In this document: piece by piece, positions 8,773 through 19,010 of the stretch
How positions within the stretch are numbered: position 1 is the stretch's first letter
Layout: every line of letters begins with the position of its first letter
Notes under the pieces: model-generated
Databases searched by the model: none
Told to the model about the DNA's origin: nothing
The model's input: only the letters and a program-made list of their open reading frames with translations
Made by a program: the position numbers and the translations under genes
NCBI RefSeq assembly: GCF_014193845.1
Contig: NZ_JACHZX010000002.1
Span: forward strand, 248,001-312,000
DNA from: Sphingomonas sp. BK345
GTDB lineage: Bacteria; Pseudomonadota; Alphaproteobacteria; Sphingomonadales; Sphingomonadaceae
Reading direction: 5' to 3'
DNA: 64,000 nt

Positions 8773-9480
8773 GTGAGAGTGGCGGTCATCAATTACACGG
8801 GCACGGTCGGCAAGACGACGGTGGCCGCTCACCTGCTCGCGCCGCGGATGGGCGATGCGACGATCTTCGCGATCGAGAGCGTCAACCAGACCACGTCCGA
8901 CCTGGGCCTCGAGTCCGAGGCGATGAAGGGCGAAAAGTTCGGCGTGCTCTTTCGCAAGCTGTTGATGCTCGACTCCGCCATCATCGACGTCGGCGCCACC
9001 AACGTCGAGGACTTTCTCGACCGCATGATCAAATATGAGGGCGCGCAGGAGGAGATCGACTTCTTCGTGGTCCCGGTCGTCTCCGGTGGCAAGGAGCAGA
9101 AGGAGACGATCCAGCTGGTCGACGCGCTCGCGGGCGCCGGCGTCTCGCGCGACCGCGTACGGATCCTGTTCAACCGCGTCGACAATGACGTGCGCGAGGA
9201 ATTCGCGCCCATCCTGATCTACGCCAAGCAGCGGCAGACCTGCATCGCCAACCCGGCCGCGGCGCTGTACGAGACCGGATTGTTCGACCTGCTCGCGGCG
9301 AAGCGACTGTCGATCGGCGCGCTGATGGCGGACGAGACGGACTATCGCGAGCGCCTGCGTACGATCGACAAGGGCGATGCCAAGGCGATCGCCCACTTCT
9401 CCGACATGCACGCGCTCAAGCTGCTCGCCAAGGCAGCGGCACCGCAGTTCGATCGCGCGTTCGCGGCGCTGTTCGCCTGA
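8773..9480 (+). CDS. StbB/ParA-like P-loop ATPase
   Basis: A 235-residue protein resembling the StbB family of plasmid stability ATPases. The GTG at 8773 gives MRVAVINYTGTVGKTT, placing the P-loop (YTGTVGKTT) at the N-terminus as the family requires; the open frame upstream has low-complexity Arg-rich sequence and no better start. Further features are AIESVN after the second strand, SAIIDVGATNVEDF resembling a Walker B region, and ILFNRVDND. StbB is known from conjugative plasmids, where it affects plasmid positioning and transfer. Here it sits between a hydroxylase and glnD with no StbA, StbC or plasmid genes in view, so its role is unknown. Confidence 0.75.
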   Translation: MRVAVINYTGTVGKTTVAAHLLAPRMGDATIFAIESVNQTTSDLGLESEAMKGEKFGVLFRKLLMLDSAIIDVGATNVEDFLDRMIKYEGAQEEIDFFVVPVVSGGKEQKETIQLVDALAGAGVSRDRVRILFNRVDNDVREEFAPILIYAKQRQTCIANPAAALYETGLFDLLAAKRLSIGALMADETDYRERLRTIDKGDAKAIAHFSDMHALKLLAKAAAPQFDRAFAALFA

Positions 9481-9562
9481 ACGTTCGCCGTCCTCGCGCG
9501 AGCGGCGGTATGGCACGGCAGAAGGGGGCGACGCGGCGACTCGTTTGACCTATCTGGCGCGC

Positions 9563-12307
9563 ATGACCGGGCGTTTCGACCATCTTCCCCACCGCCGCGC
9601 GATCGTCAGCCGTCGCGCGCTCGCAGAGGCCGCGGCGGCGTTGCCGGGCGACGATCCCGCGATGCTGCGCCGCGGGCTGAGCCAGCTGCTGCGCGAGGCG
9701 CTCGACGCCGGCCGCGCGGAAATCGCCCGCCGGCTCGCCGCGACGCCCTCGCGCGGGCTCGAGGCCGCCAACGCTCAGGCCTATCTGGTCGACCAGCTGC
9801 TGGTCGTGCTCGCCGAGGTGACGACGCAGCGCCTCTACCCCGTCCACAACCCGACCGCTGGCGAGCGGCTGCTGCTGATCGCGGTCGGCGGCTACGGTCG
9901 CGGTGAGATGGCGCCCTTCTCGGACGTCGACATCGGCTTCCTCACGCCCGGCAAGCAGACCCCGTGGGCCGAGCAGGTGATCGAGTCGATGCTCTACACC
10001 TTGTGGGACTTGGGGCTGAAGATCGGCCATTCCAGCCGCTCGCTGGACGAGATGGTCCGCCAGGCGAGGGCCGATGTCACGGTACGCACCGCGTTGCTGG
10101 AGGGGCGCTATGTCTGGGGCGACGAGGCGCTCTACGCCGACGCGGCGAAGCGCTTCCACGACGACGTGCGGCACGGCACCGAGCGCCAGTTCATCGCCGA
10201 CAAGCTGGCCGAGCGCAACGCACGCCACGTCCGCATGGGCGACACGCGCTACGTGGTCGAGCCCAACGTGAAGGAAGGGAAGGGCGGCCTGCGCGACCTG
10301 CACGCGCTCTTCTGGATCGGCAAATATGTCTATGACGTGCAGCGCGCCGCCGAGCTGGTCGACAATGGCCTGTTCACCCGCGCCGAATATCGCGCCTTCC
10401 ACCGCGCCGACAATTTCCTCTGGGCGGTACGCTGCCACCTCCACCTAATCGCCGGACGCGCCGAGGACCGGCTGACCTTCGACTATCAGCGCGAGATCGC
10501 GGAGCGGATGCGCTACGCGGCGCGGCCGGGAAAGCCGGCGGTCGAGCGCTTCATGCAATTCTACTTCCTCCAGGCCAAGGCGGTGGGCTCGCTCACCGGG
10601 CTGTTCCTGGCGCATCTCGAGGAGCGGTTCGCGCCGAAGCGGCGCTACGGCCTGCCTCGGCTGCGCCGCGCGCCGCGCAAGCTCCACGGCTTCACCGTCG
10701 ACCGCGGCCGAATCGCGCTGCCCGACGACGACTTCCTCCGCGCCGATCCGGTGCGGCTGGTCGAGCTGTTCGCGCTCGCTGCGCGCGAGGTTAAGGAGAT
10801 CCACCCGCTCGCGATGCGCGCCGCCACGCGTGACGCCAAGCTGGCCGCGACGGTGCGGCGCGACCCGCGCGCCAACGCCGCGTTTCTGGAGCTGCTCGCC
10901 GGCGACGCCGACCCCGAGCTGGCGCTGCGCTGGATGAACGAGGCCGGCGTGCTCGGCCAATTTGTCCCCGATTTCGCGCGTGTGGTCGCGCAGATGCAGT
11001 TCGACATGTACCACCATTACACCGTCGACGAGCACACCATCCGCGCCCTCGGCCTGCTCAGCCGGCTGGAGCACGGTCAGCTCGCCGAGGAGCATCCGCT
11101 GCCCAGCGCCGTGATTGAGCAGATCGTGTCGCGCCGCGTCCTCTACGTCGCGGTGTTCCTCCACGACATCGCCAAGGGGCGCGGCGGCGACCACTCGATC
11201 CTCGGCGCCGAGGTGGCGGAGCGGCTCGGCCCGCGCTTCGGGCTCACCCCGGCGGAGACCGAGACAGTGGCGTGGCTGGTGCGCCACCATCTGCTGATGA
11301 GCGCCACCGCCTTTCGCCGCGACCTTACCGACTTCAAGACCATCCTCGATTTCGCCGAGGTGGTGCAGAGCCCCGAGCGGCTGCGGCTGCTGCTGGTGCT
11401 CACCGTGGTCGACATCAAGGCGGTCGGGCCGGGGACGTGGAACGGCTGGAAAGGCCAGCTGCTCGGCGACCTGTACGACCGTGCGGAGGAGGTGCTGCGG
11501 CTCGGCCACAAGCAGAAGGGACGCGGCGAGCGGCTGCTCGCCAAGCAGGATGGGCTGCGCGCGGCGATGAACTGGAGCGAGGCCGAGCTCGCCGCCTACG
11601 CCCACCGCCTGCCCGAGGCCTATTGGATCGCCGAGCCTGGCGACGTGCTCGCGCACAATGCCGCGTTCGTCGCGCGCGCGGGTGACGCGCTGCTGTCGAT
11701 CGACGCGCAGGTCTATCCCGAGCGCGGGGCCACGCTGGTCACGGTCTATGCCGCCGATCATCCGGGCCTGTTCAGCCGCATCGCCGGCGCGATCCACGTC
11801 GCGGGCGGCAACATCATCGACGCGCGCATCCACACCACCCGCGACGGCATGGCGCTCGACAATTTCCTCGTGCAGGACCCGCTCGGCCGGCCGTTCGACG
11901 AGGCCGGGCAGCTCGAGCGGCTCAAGACCGCCATCGAGGACGCGCTGGCAGGGCGCGGCAAGCTGACCGACCGCCTGCGCGCCAAGCCGCTGCCGCGCGC
12001 GCGCGCCGACGCCTTCCGCATCGAGCCCAACGTGCTGGTCGACAACAAGGCCTCGAACCGGTTTACCGTGGTGGAGGTGGCGGCGCGCGACCGGCCGGCG
12101 CTGCTCAACCAGCTGGCGCACGCGCTGTTCCTGTCGAAGGTGACGATCCACTCGGCGCATGTCGCCACCTATGGCGAGCGCGCCGTCGACGTCTTCTACC
12201 TGACCGACCTCACCGGCGACAAGCTCGCGCCCGGCGCACGGCAGCGGGCGCTGGAGAAGCGGCTGCTCGCCGCGGCGGCGGGCGTGCCGTATGACGAGGC
12301 GGCGTAG
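9563..12307 (+). CDS. glnD: [Protein-PII] uridylyltransferase / uridylyl-removing enzyme
   Basis: A 914-residue bifunctional nitrogen sensor that adds or removes UMP on PII proteins according to glutamine level. The nucleotidyltransferase motif GGYGRGEMAPFSDVDIG is near residue 110. The HD hydrolase has His534-Asp535 in AVFLHDIAKGRGGDHS. Two ACT domains start near 723 and 834. Architecture and length match alphaproteobacterial GlnD. The ATG at 9563 (MTGRFDHLPHRR) lies 82 bp after the StbB-like gene; no strong ribosome-binding site is visible, so the exact start is less certain than the identity. Confidence 0.96.
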   Translation: MTGRFDHLPHRRAIVSRRALAEAAAALPGDDPAMLRRGLSQLLREALDAGRAEIARRLAATPSRGLEAANAQAYLVDQLLVVLAEVTTQRLYPVHNPTAGERLLLIAVGGYGRGEMAPFSDVDIGFLTPGKQTPWAEQVIESMLYTLWDLGLKIGHSSRSLDEMVRQARADVTVRTALLEGRYVWGDEALYADAAKRFHDDVRHGTERQFIADKLAERNARHVRMGDTRYVVEPNVKEGKGGLRDLHALFWIGKYVYDVQRAAELVDNGLFTRAEYRAFHRADNFLWAVRCHLHLIAGRAEDRLTFDYQREIAERMRYAARPGKPAVERFMQFYFLQAKAVGSLTGLFLAHLEERFAPKRRYGLPRLRRAPRKLHGFTVDRGRIALPDDDFLRADPVRLVELFALAAREVKEIHPLAMRAATRDAKLAATVRRDPRANAAFLELLAGDADPELALRWMNEAGVLGQFVPDFARVVAQMQFDMYHHYTVDEHTIRALGLLSRLEHGQLAEEHPLPSAVIEQIVSRRVLYVAVFLHDIAKGRGGDHSILGAEVAERLGPRFGLTPAETETVAWLVRHHLLMSATAFRRDLTDFKTILDFAEVVQSPERLRLLLVLTVVDIKAVGPGTWNGWKGQLLGDLYDRAEEVLRLGHKQKGRGERLLAKQDGLRAAMNWSEAELAAYAHRLPEAYWIAEPGDVLAHNAAFVARAGDALLSIDAQVYPERGATLVTVYAADHPGLFSRIAGAIHVAGGNIIDARIHTTRDGMALDNFLVQDPLGRPFDEAGQLERLKTAIEDALAGRGKLTDRLRAKPLPRARADAFRIEPNVLVDNKASNRFTVVEVAARDRPALLNQLAHALFLSKVTIHSAHVATYGERAVDVFYLTDLTGDKLAPGARQRALEKRLLAAAAGVPYDEAA

Positions 12308-12311
12308 ACGC

Positions 12312-12497
12312 TCAGTCGCGCTCGTCCTCCTCGTTGGCCGCGCCGTCCGCGCCTGCGTCCTGACCTTCTCCCGCGCCGGCGCGGCTCTGACCCGTGCCGC
12401 GCTCGGCAAGATCCTCGGTGGTGGTGCCGTCGTTCTGCTGATCGATGTCGGTAGCGGGGTCGGCGCCCTCGCCGGCGTTGGCGCGTTCGTCGGACAT
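12312..12497 (-). CDS. Small acidic hydrophilic protein of unknown function
   Basis: A 61-residue protein with no hydrophobic segment, rich in Asp, Glu, Gly and Ala (SDERANAGEGADPATD ... ANEEDERD). It is probably intrinsically disordered and soluble. The minus-strand sequence CAGGAGCCTCACTT directly before the ATG supplies a good AGGAG ribosome-binding site at normal spacing, the main reason to believe it is real. It lies convergent to glnD with only 4 bp between stops and 75 bp downstream of nhaA on the same strand. I recognise no family. Confidence 0.6.
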   Translation of the reverse strand: MSDERANAGEGADPATDIDQQNDGTTTEDLAERGTGQSRAGAGEGQDAGADGAANEEDERD

Positions 12498-12572
12498 AAG
12501 TGAGGCTCCTGCTGCTCGCTGTCCTAACCGGCCGCGCGTACGAACGGGCGCGCATGGACACGCTGCCCTGGA

Positions 12573-13979
12573 TTAGCCTCCGGCTTCCACTTCGTCCGCC
12601 TGCGCGACGGACGCCGCGTGCCACAGCACGCCGTAACCGAACAGGCCCGACACCAGCGACGCCGCCAGCACCGCGAGCGCGGCCATCTCGGTCAGCTCGG
12701 CCTCGGCGAAGGCGAGTTCGGCGATGAACAGCGAGATGGTGAAACCGATGCCCGCCACCGCGCCGATCCCCAGCACCATCCGCCACGTCACGCCGTCGGG
12801 CAATCGCGCCTGGCCTAGTCGGGTCGCCAGCCAGGTCGCCGCGAAAAAACCCACCGGCTTGCCCAGCGCCAGCCCGACGACAATACCGAGTGCCAGCGGC
12901 GATTGCAGCGCGTCGCCGACCAGCACCGCCGAGAAATGGATGCGCACGTTCGACAGCGCGAACAGCGGCAGCACGATGTACGAGACCCAAGGCGTGAGGA
13001 TGCGCACCAGCCGCTCCGCCGCCTCGTCGGTCGCCGCCGCCATCTCGTGGAGATAGCCGAGCCGCTGCTGCGCCTTCTCCCGATATTGCTCGGCTTCTTC
13101 ATCGTCGCGCGCGCGCTCGGCCGCCGCCTGCGCGGCCTTGAGTTGGTCGACCGGCTTCTGCACGCGCTCGACGAAGCGCTTCTCCGACAGGCGCGAACTG
13201 GTCGGGAGCAGCAGCCCGATCGCGACGCCGGCGATCGTCGGATGGACGCCCGAGCCGAGCACGCCGATCCATACCACCAGACCGCAGGCGATGTAGAGGA
13301 TCGGCGCGACCCAGCGCAGCCGCAGCAGCACCATCATCGCGGCATAGCCGATCGCGGCGAGCAGCAGGAACCACGGCTGCAAGGTCTCGGTATAGGCCAC
13401 CGCGATGACGAGCAGCCCGAAGACGTCGTCGATCGCGGCGAACGCGAGCAGCACCGCGCGGACCGCGGGCGGCAGGCGGGTGGTGAACATCGCGACGATC
13501 GCGAGGCTGAAGGCGGTGTCCATCGCCGCCACCACGCCCCAGCCGTGCTGGGTCGGCGTGCCGTAGTTGAAGGCGAGATAGAGGCCGACCGGCACCACCA
13601 GCCCGCCGATCGCGCCCGCGACCGGGAACACCGCGGTCTGCCACGAACTCAGCGCGCCCTTGACGAACTCGCGCTTCACCTCGGTGCCGATGATCAGGAA
13701 GAACAGCGGCATCAGCGCGTCGTTCACCCATTCTGCGACCGAGCGCTCGATCGCCCAGCTGCCGTAGCTGATCCGCAGCGGCCGGTCCCATAGCCGCGCA
13801 TAGTCGGCGCTCCACGGCGAGTTGATCGCCACCAGCGCGATCAGCGAGGCGAGCAGCAGCGGCCCGCCTGAGACCTGCCCGATCGCGAAGAAGGGCTCGA
13901 TCTTGCGTAGGATCCTGGCGGCGGACGAGTGGTGCGCGCGCGCCGCGACCTGGCCGGACAGGCGCGGGCTGAGCGCCAT
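12573..13979 (-). CDS. nhaA: Na+/H+ antiporter NhaA
   Basis: A 468-residue inner-membrane antiporter exchanging Na+ or Li+ for protons. It has the usual set of about 12 membrane segments, the AMDTAFSLAIV segment (Asp154) and the paired aspartates Asp184-Asp185 in AAIDDVFGLL, matching the essential Asp residues of E. coli NhaA. It is longer than E. coli NhaA because of a charged insertion of about 60 residues after the mid-protein LLLPTSSRLSEKRF segment. The GGGAGAA before the ATG supports this start. It is probably a single gene, with the acidic small protein possibly downstream in the same unit. Confidence 0.95.
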   Translation of the reverse strand: MALSPRLSGQVAARAHHSSAARILRKIEPFFAIGQVSGGPLLLASLIALVAINSPWSADYARLWDRPLRISYGSWAIERSVAEWVNDALMPLFFLIIGTEVKREFVKGALSSWQTAVFPVAGAIGGLVVPVGLYLAFNYGTPTQHGWGVVAAMDTAFSLAIVAMFTTRLPPAVRAVLLAFAAIDDVFGLLVIAVAYTETLQPWFLLLAAIGYAAMMVLLRLRWVAPILYIACGLVVWIGVLGSGVHPTIAGVAIGLLLPTSSRLSEKRFVERVQKPVDQLKAAQAAAERARDDEEAEQYREKAQQRLGYLHEMAAATDEAAERLVRILTPWVSYIVLPLFALSNVRIHFSAVLVGDALQSPLALGIVVGLALGKPVGFFAATWLATRLGQARLPDGVTWRMVLGIGAVAGIGFTISLFIAELAFAEAELTEMAALAVLAASLVSGLFGYGVLWHAASVAQADEVEAGG

Positions 13980-14100
13980 GGATGCGTTCTCCCGCGGGTG
14001 AGTAGTGGAAAGGATACGGGCGAACGGGGCGAGGCGTTCCCTGCGGTGGCTACCGACTGACCCGGATCAATGAATGAGTGCTGGCTTCTCCGCCCTGACC

Positions 14101-14194
14101 GTCATCCCGGACTGGGTCCGGGATCCACCGCGCCGCTTACGCGAACAGCGTTACTCGCGCGGGTTGGTGTATCTTGGAACAAGTCCAAGGCGAC
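14101..14194. repeat. Double-hairpin palindromic element, family P2 (decayed right arm)
   Basis: The left arm is intact with stem ATCCCGGA/TCCGGGAT. The right arm has diverged (ATCTTGGA/TCCAAGGC as read on the plus strand) but is still recognisable. It lies between the nhaA start and the end of the regulator gene. Confidence 0.75.
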
Positions 14195-14246
14195 GCCAAA
14201 AGATAGCTGCTCGACCTGGCGGTTCCCTTCGTGCCAATCGCACCGC

Positions 14247-15623
14247 TCACATCACCCGATACGGCACCGCCCGCCGCTCCGCGGGATCGATCGCGATGGC
14301 GCGATCGGTCGGCGGGAAGGCGCGCTGGTCGCAGTCGACACGCGGGCACAGGCGACAGCTGATGCCGATCGGGGTCGCCGCGCCGCGCCGGTCGACCGCG
14401 TCGGCGTAGACGAAGTCGGCGGCGTGGCGCGCCTCGCACCCGAGCAGCACCGCGTAGCGCCGCGGGCTGCGCGCGAACTGGCCCGAAGGCTTGACCAGCC
14501 CCTTGGCGAGCGAGACGTAGCGCGCGCCGTCGGGCGTCTCGGCGAGCTGGACCAGGATGCGGTCGGGGATCGCGGCGGCTTCGTGAACATGCCACAGCGG
14601 GCAGGCACCCCCGAAGCGCGCGAACTGAAGCGGCGTCGCCGAGTGGCGCTTGGTGATGTTGCCCGCCATGTCGACGCGGCAGAAGTAGAAAGGGATGCCC
14701 TCCTCACTGGGGCGCTGCAGCGTCGAGAGGCGATGGCAGGTCTGCTCGAAGCTGGTGGCGAAGCGACGCGCGAGCCGGTCGATGTCGTGGCGCACGCGGC
14801 GCGCCTCGGCGCGAAAGGCGCAGTACGGCATGAGGAGCGCGCCCGCGGCGTAATTGGCCAGTCCGGTGGCGAGCAGCCGCCGCGCCTCCTCCTGCGCCAG
14901 CGGCGCGGCGGCGACGATCGCGTCGATCGGCGCGGCGAAGACGAGCGCGGCGAGCCGGTGCGCGATCAGGAAACGCCGGCTCTCGGCCGGGAGCGCCGCG
15001 GCGAGTGTCAGTCGTGCGCCGTCGTAGCGCGCGAGTGCGGCGTCGTCGTGCTGGTCGGTCGCGATCGCGATCCCCTGCGCGCGTAGTGCCGCCTCGACCC
15101 ACTCGACGTCGCCCGCGCCGCCCTGCTCGCCGGCGAGCGCCTCCGCGACGCGGTCGAGCGGGTCGATGTAATTGCCCGCCTCGTGAAACCAGTCGCGCAC
15201 TGCCTCCCACGGCAGCCGCGCACCCGCGCCGGCGGTCATCGCTTCCTCGGCGAGCGCGGCACGCGCGTCCGCGGCGCGCTTGGCGGCGTGGAGCGCGATC
15301 AGCCGATCGGCGAGATCGGGATTCTGCTCGGCGAGGCGCGCCACCTCGTCGGGGGACATCGGTGTCACGGCGGGATCGGCCAGCGCCTGCGCCAGCGCGG
15401 CCAGACGGCGCGCCGGCACCTCGCCCTCGATCTGCGCCAACGCGGCCGGGAAGTGGCGCGCGAGCGCGGCGAGCACCGCGCCGGTGAGCGGACGCTCGTC
15501 GCTCTCGATCTGCGACAAATAGCTCACCGACAGCGTTAGCCGCTGCGCCATGGCGCGTTGGGTGAGCCCGGCGGCGCGGCGCAGGTCGCGCAACGCGGCG
15601 CCGGCATAGAGCCGTTGCCTCAT
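14247..15623 (-). CDS. XRE-family short-chain acyl-CoA regulator (PccR/ScfR/RamB type)
   Basis: A 458-residue transcription factor. The N-terminal XRE helix-turn-helix is at about residues 8-62 ([19 protein letters not shown], then [13 protein letters not shown]). A central IrrE-like region follows, then a C-terminal DUF2083-type domain with [11 protein letters not shown] and a cysteine cluster [14 protein letters not shown]. This is the architecture of short-chain fatty acyl-CoA regulators; PccR in Rhodobacter activates propionyl-CoA carboxylase. The start at 15623 ([16 protein letters not shown]) is chosen because upstream in-frame sequence overlaps the repeated TTCGCA motifs. It is divergent from pccB, so the likely target is the neighbouring operon. 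Confidence 0.88.
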   Translation of the reverse strand: MRQRLYAGAALRDLRRAAGLTQRAMAQRLTLSVSYLSQIESDERPLTGAVLAALARHFPAALAQIEGEVPARRLAALAQALADPAVTPMSPDEVARLAEQNPDLADRLIALHAAKRAADARAALAEEAMTAGAGARLPWEAVRDWFHEAGNYIDPLDRVAEALAGEQGGAGDVEWVEAALRAQGIAIATDQHDDAALARYDGARLTLAAALPAESRRFLIAHRLAALVFAAPIDAIVAAAPLAQEEARRLLATGLANYAAGALLMPYCAFRAEARRVRHDIDRLARRFATSFEQTCHRLSTLQRPSEEGIPFYFCRVDMAGNITKRHSATPLQFARFGGACPLWHVHEAAAIPDRILVQLAETPDGARYVSLAKGLVKPSGQFARSPRRYAVLLGCEARHAADFVYADAVDRRGAATPIGISCRLCPRVDCDQRAFPPTDRAIAIDPAERRAVPYRVM

Positions 15624-15636
15624 CGCATCGGCGTAG

Positions 15637-15679
15637 TTCGCAAGGCCATGCTTCGCAAGTTCGCAACTTCGCATTTGCG
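15637..15679. promoter_or_regulatory. Candidate PccR/ScfR operator: repeated TTCGCAA motifs
   Basis: TTCGCAAG at 15637, TTCGCAAG at 15652, TTCGCAAC at 15660 and TTCGCATT running into TTGCG at 15668: four copies, the last three with an exact 8-bp period. They occupy the gap between the regulator start and pccB. The known PccR sites are repeats of TTTGCAAA, so this is a plausible GC-shifted version. Binding is inferred, not shown. Confidence 0.6.
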
Positions 15680-15730
15680 CGCGCGCGCCGCGACGGGCAG
15701 GACGACGCCCGCACGTCACGGGAGAGTTGC

Positions 15731-17251
<1,521 letters not shown>

Positions 17252-17257
<6 letters not shown>

Positions 17258-17280
17258 TGCTGCTTCATGCACATTATAAG
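17252..17280 (+). promoter_or_regulatory. Candidate internal sigma-70-type promoter
   Basis: TTGTGA (17252-17257) and TATAAG (17275-17280) are separated by exactly 17 bp, in a locally AT-rich patch spanning the pccB stop codon. It would start transcription a few bases before the GAAGGAG ribosome-binding site of the next small gene. Predicted from sequence only. Confidence 0.45.
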
Positions 17281-17300
17281 GACATGTGAAGGAGTGCGCG

Positions 17301-17588
17301 ATGCAGACTGAGCGTGTAACGTTCCTGACCACTCCCGATCACAAGGCTGCGTTGGACGCGTTCGCGCGCGAGAACGGCATGTCGGTCGGCCGTGTCGTGC
17401 GCGAGGCGACGAGCCGTTACATCGTGGACCCGACGACGTCGTCGGACGACGAGCGCGTCGTGGACCTGCTCGTGCCGCTGGTGAACGATGCCGTCGTGGA
17501 CATGCGTGAGACGATCGCGGCGATGCGCGGCGATATCGAGCGTGCTTGTGCGGTCGTCGATGCGGTACTGGCAGGGGAGCCCAAGTGA
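17301..17588 (+). CDS. Small ribbon-helix-helix-like protein, function unknown
   Basis: A 95-residue protein. Residues 4-40 look like a ribbon-helix-helix DNA-binding unit: strand ERVTFLTT, helix PDHKAALDAFARENG, turn MS, helix VGRVVREATSRYI. The rest is acidic and helical (DLLVPLVNDAVVDMRETIAAM), possibly for dimerisation or partner binding. The ATG at 17301 is preferred over a GTG five codons upstream because GAAGGAG lies 6 nt before it. It sits between pccB and mce, has its own candidate promoter, and overlaps the next gene by GTGA. I know no named family member in this context. Confidence 0.72.
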   Translation: MQTERVTFLTTPDHKAALDAFARENGMSVGRVVREATSRYIVDPTTSSDDERVVDLLVPLVNDAVVDMRETIAAMRGDIERACAVVDAVLAGEPK

Positions 17589-17797
17589 GCGCCGTCGATA
17601 AAGCGCTGAGCGCGCTCAAGACCGTGATGACCGTCAAGGATCAGCTCGATCTATTGGCGAGAGACATAACGGGACTCAACGCGCGGGTCGCTGCGCTCGC
17701 GGAAGCACACGGGGGATTGCGCGATCGGGTCAGCCGGTTGGAAGGCGTAATCCAAGGAGCCGCGATGATGAACGCTCGCCCCAGGCTGGAGGAATGA
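17585..17797 (+). CDS. Small coiled-coil protein, function unknown
   Basis: A 70-residue protein starting at a GTG that shares the GTGA with the upstream stop. It is almost all predicted helix with heptad-like spacing (LDLLARDITGLNARVAALAEA, then LRDRVSRLEGVI). It has no membrane segment and no recognised catalytic motif. Its stop is overlapped by the mce start in ATGA, so translation is coupled on both sides. The partner ribbon-helix-helix gene upstream suggests a two-component DNA-binding or antitoxin-like pair, but neither protein resembles a toxin I can name. Confidence 0.65.
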   Translation: MSAVDKALSALKTVMTVKDQLDLLARDITGLNARVAALAEAHGGLRDRVSRLEGVIQGAAMMNARPRLEE

Positions 17798-18231
17798 CGA
17801 GGCCTTTGCGCCTCGGCCGCCTCAACCACGTCGGCATCGCGACCCCCTCGATCGAGCGCTCGGTCGAGACCTACCGCACGCTGCTCGGCGCCGCGGCGGT
17901 CGGCGAACCGTTCGACCTGCCCGCGCAGGGCGTGCGCGTCTGCTTCGTCGATGCGCCCAACACGCAGGTCGAGCTGATCCAGCCGTATGACGAGTCGTCA
18001 CCGATCGCCGGCTTCCTGCGCAGGAACCCGGCCGGCGGACAGCATCACGTCTGCTTCGAGGTGCCCGACATCTACGCCGCGCTGGCGCATCTCACCGCGC
18101 AGGGCGCGACCGTCCTGGGCGAGCCGCGGATCGGTGCGCACGGCACGCCGATCGTGTTCGTCCACCCCCGCGACATGGGGGGCGTGCTGGTCGAACTGAT
18201 GGAGGCGCCCGGTGGAGACTCGCATGACTGA
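17794..18231 (+). CDS. mce: Methylmalonyl-CoA epimerase
   Basis: A 145-residue vicinal-oxygen-chelate enzyme that interconverts (S)- and (R)-methylmalonyl-CoA between the carboxylase and mutase steps. It has the expected metal ligands: His in LNHVGIATPSIE, a central HHVCFEVPDI and a C-terminal GVLVELME glutamate. Normal length. Its ATG overlaps the preceding stop and its stop lies inside the next gene, so it belongs to the coupled chain. Confidence 0.92.
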   Translation: MTRPLRLGRLNHVGIATPSIERSVETYRTLLGAAAVGEPFDLPAQGVRVCFVDAPNTQVELIQPYDESSPIAGFLRRNPAGGQHHVCFEVPDIYAALAHLTAQGATVLGEPRIGAHGTPIVFVHPRDMGGVLVELMEAPGGDSHD

Positions 18232-19009
18232 GCCGTCGTTGATCCTGACTGAGCGGCTCGGCGACGTGCTGGTACTGACGCTCAACCGGCCGGACCGGCT
18301 CAACGCCGCGCCACCCGCCATGTTCGAGGCGATCACCGTCGCGTTGCGCGACCTCGGCGACGCGCGCGCGGTCCTCCTCAAGGGGGCGGGCCGCGCCTTC
18401 TGCTCGGGCGCCGACGTCGGCGCGGGCGCGCTGACCAGCGACGATCCCGGTGCTGCGACGCACGCTGCGCTGACCGACTCGTACAATCCCGCGATCCTCG
18501 CGGTCGCCGCGGCGCGCGTGCCGGTGGTGAGCGCGGTACGCGGACCGGCGGCGGGGATCGGCTGTAGCCTCGCGCTCGCCGCCGACCTCTGCGTCGCCAG
18601 CGATACCGCTTATTTCCTTCAGGCCTTCGTCAATATCGGCCTCGTCCCGGACGGCGGCGCGAGCTGGCTGCTGCCGCGGTTGATCGGGCGCGCGCGCGCG
18701 GCGGAGATGATGCTGCTGGGCGAGCGGGTGCTCGCCGCCAAGGCGCTCGACTGGGGCATGATCCACAAGCTGGTCGCGGATGTCGACCTCGACGCCGCCG
18801 CCTTCGCGCTGGCCGAGCGGCTCGCCGCCGGGCCGACGGTGGCGCTCGGCACGATCCGGCGCGGGCTGCACGCCGCGCTGGAGAGCGACCTCGCCACCGC
18901 GCTGGCGCGCGAGGCCGACGACCAGCGGGCGATGCGCGGCACCGCTGACGCGGCGGAGGGCGGCACGGCCTTCCTCCAGAAGCGCGCGCCGGCGTTCAAA
19001 GGCGCCTGA
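18224..19009 (+). CDS. Enoyl-CoA hydratase/isomerase family protein
   Basis: A 261-residue crotonase-family protein. It has [10 protein letters not shown], the first oxyanion-hole segment [10 protein letters not shown], and the second segment [17 protein letters not shown], which form the CoA-thioester binding site. The catalytic-position region [16 protein letters not shown] resembles 2-(1,2-epoxy-1,2-dihydrophenyl)acetyl-CoA isomerase (PaaG) and related members as much as classical hydratases, so the substrate is left open. GGTGGAG precedes the ATG at 18224. It overlaps mce by 8 bp, which suggests a role in propionate or odd-chain/branched-chain acyl-CoA breakdown. Confidence 0.87.
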   Translation: MTEPSLILTERLGDVLVLTLNRPDRLNAAPPAMFEAITVALRDLGDARAVLLKGAGRAFCSGADVGAGALTSDDPGAATHAALTDSYNPAILAVAAARVPVVSAVRGPAAGIGCSLALAADLCVASDTAYFLQAFVNIGLVPDGGASWLLPRLIGRARAAEMMLLGERVLAAKALDWGMIHKLVADVDLDAAAFALAERLAAGPTVALGTIRRGLHAALESDLATALAREADDQRAMRGTADAAEGGTAFLQKRAPAFKGA

Positions 19010-19010
19010 C

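Noticed and set aside
10445..12409. 654-codon minus-strand open frame opposite glnD
   Set aside because: Shadow of glnD, with Arg/Ala/Gly/His-rich low-information sequence.
17301..17797. Classical type II toxin-antitoxin pair
   Set aside because: The first protein could pass as an antitoxin-like DNA binder, but the 70-residue coiled-coil partner has no RelE, PemK, VapC or HipA features.
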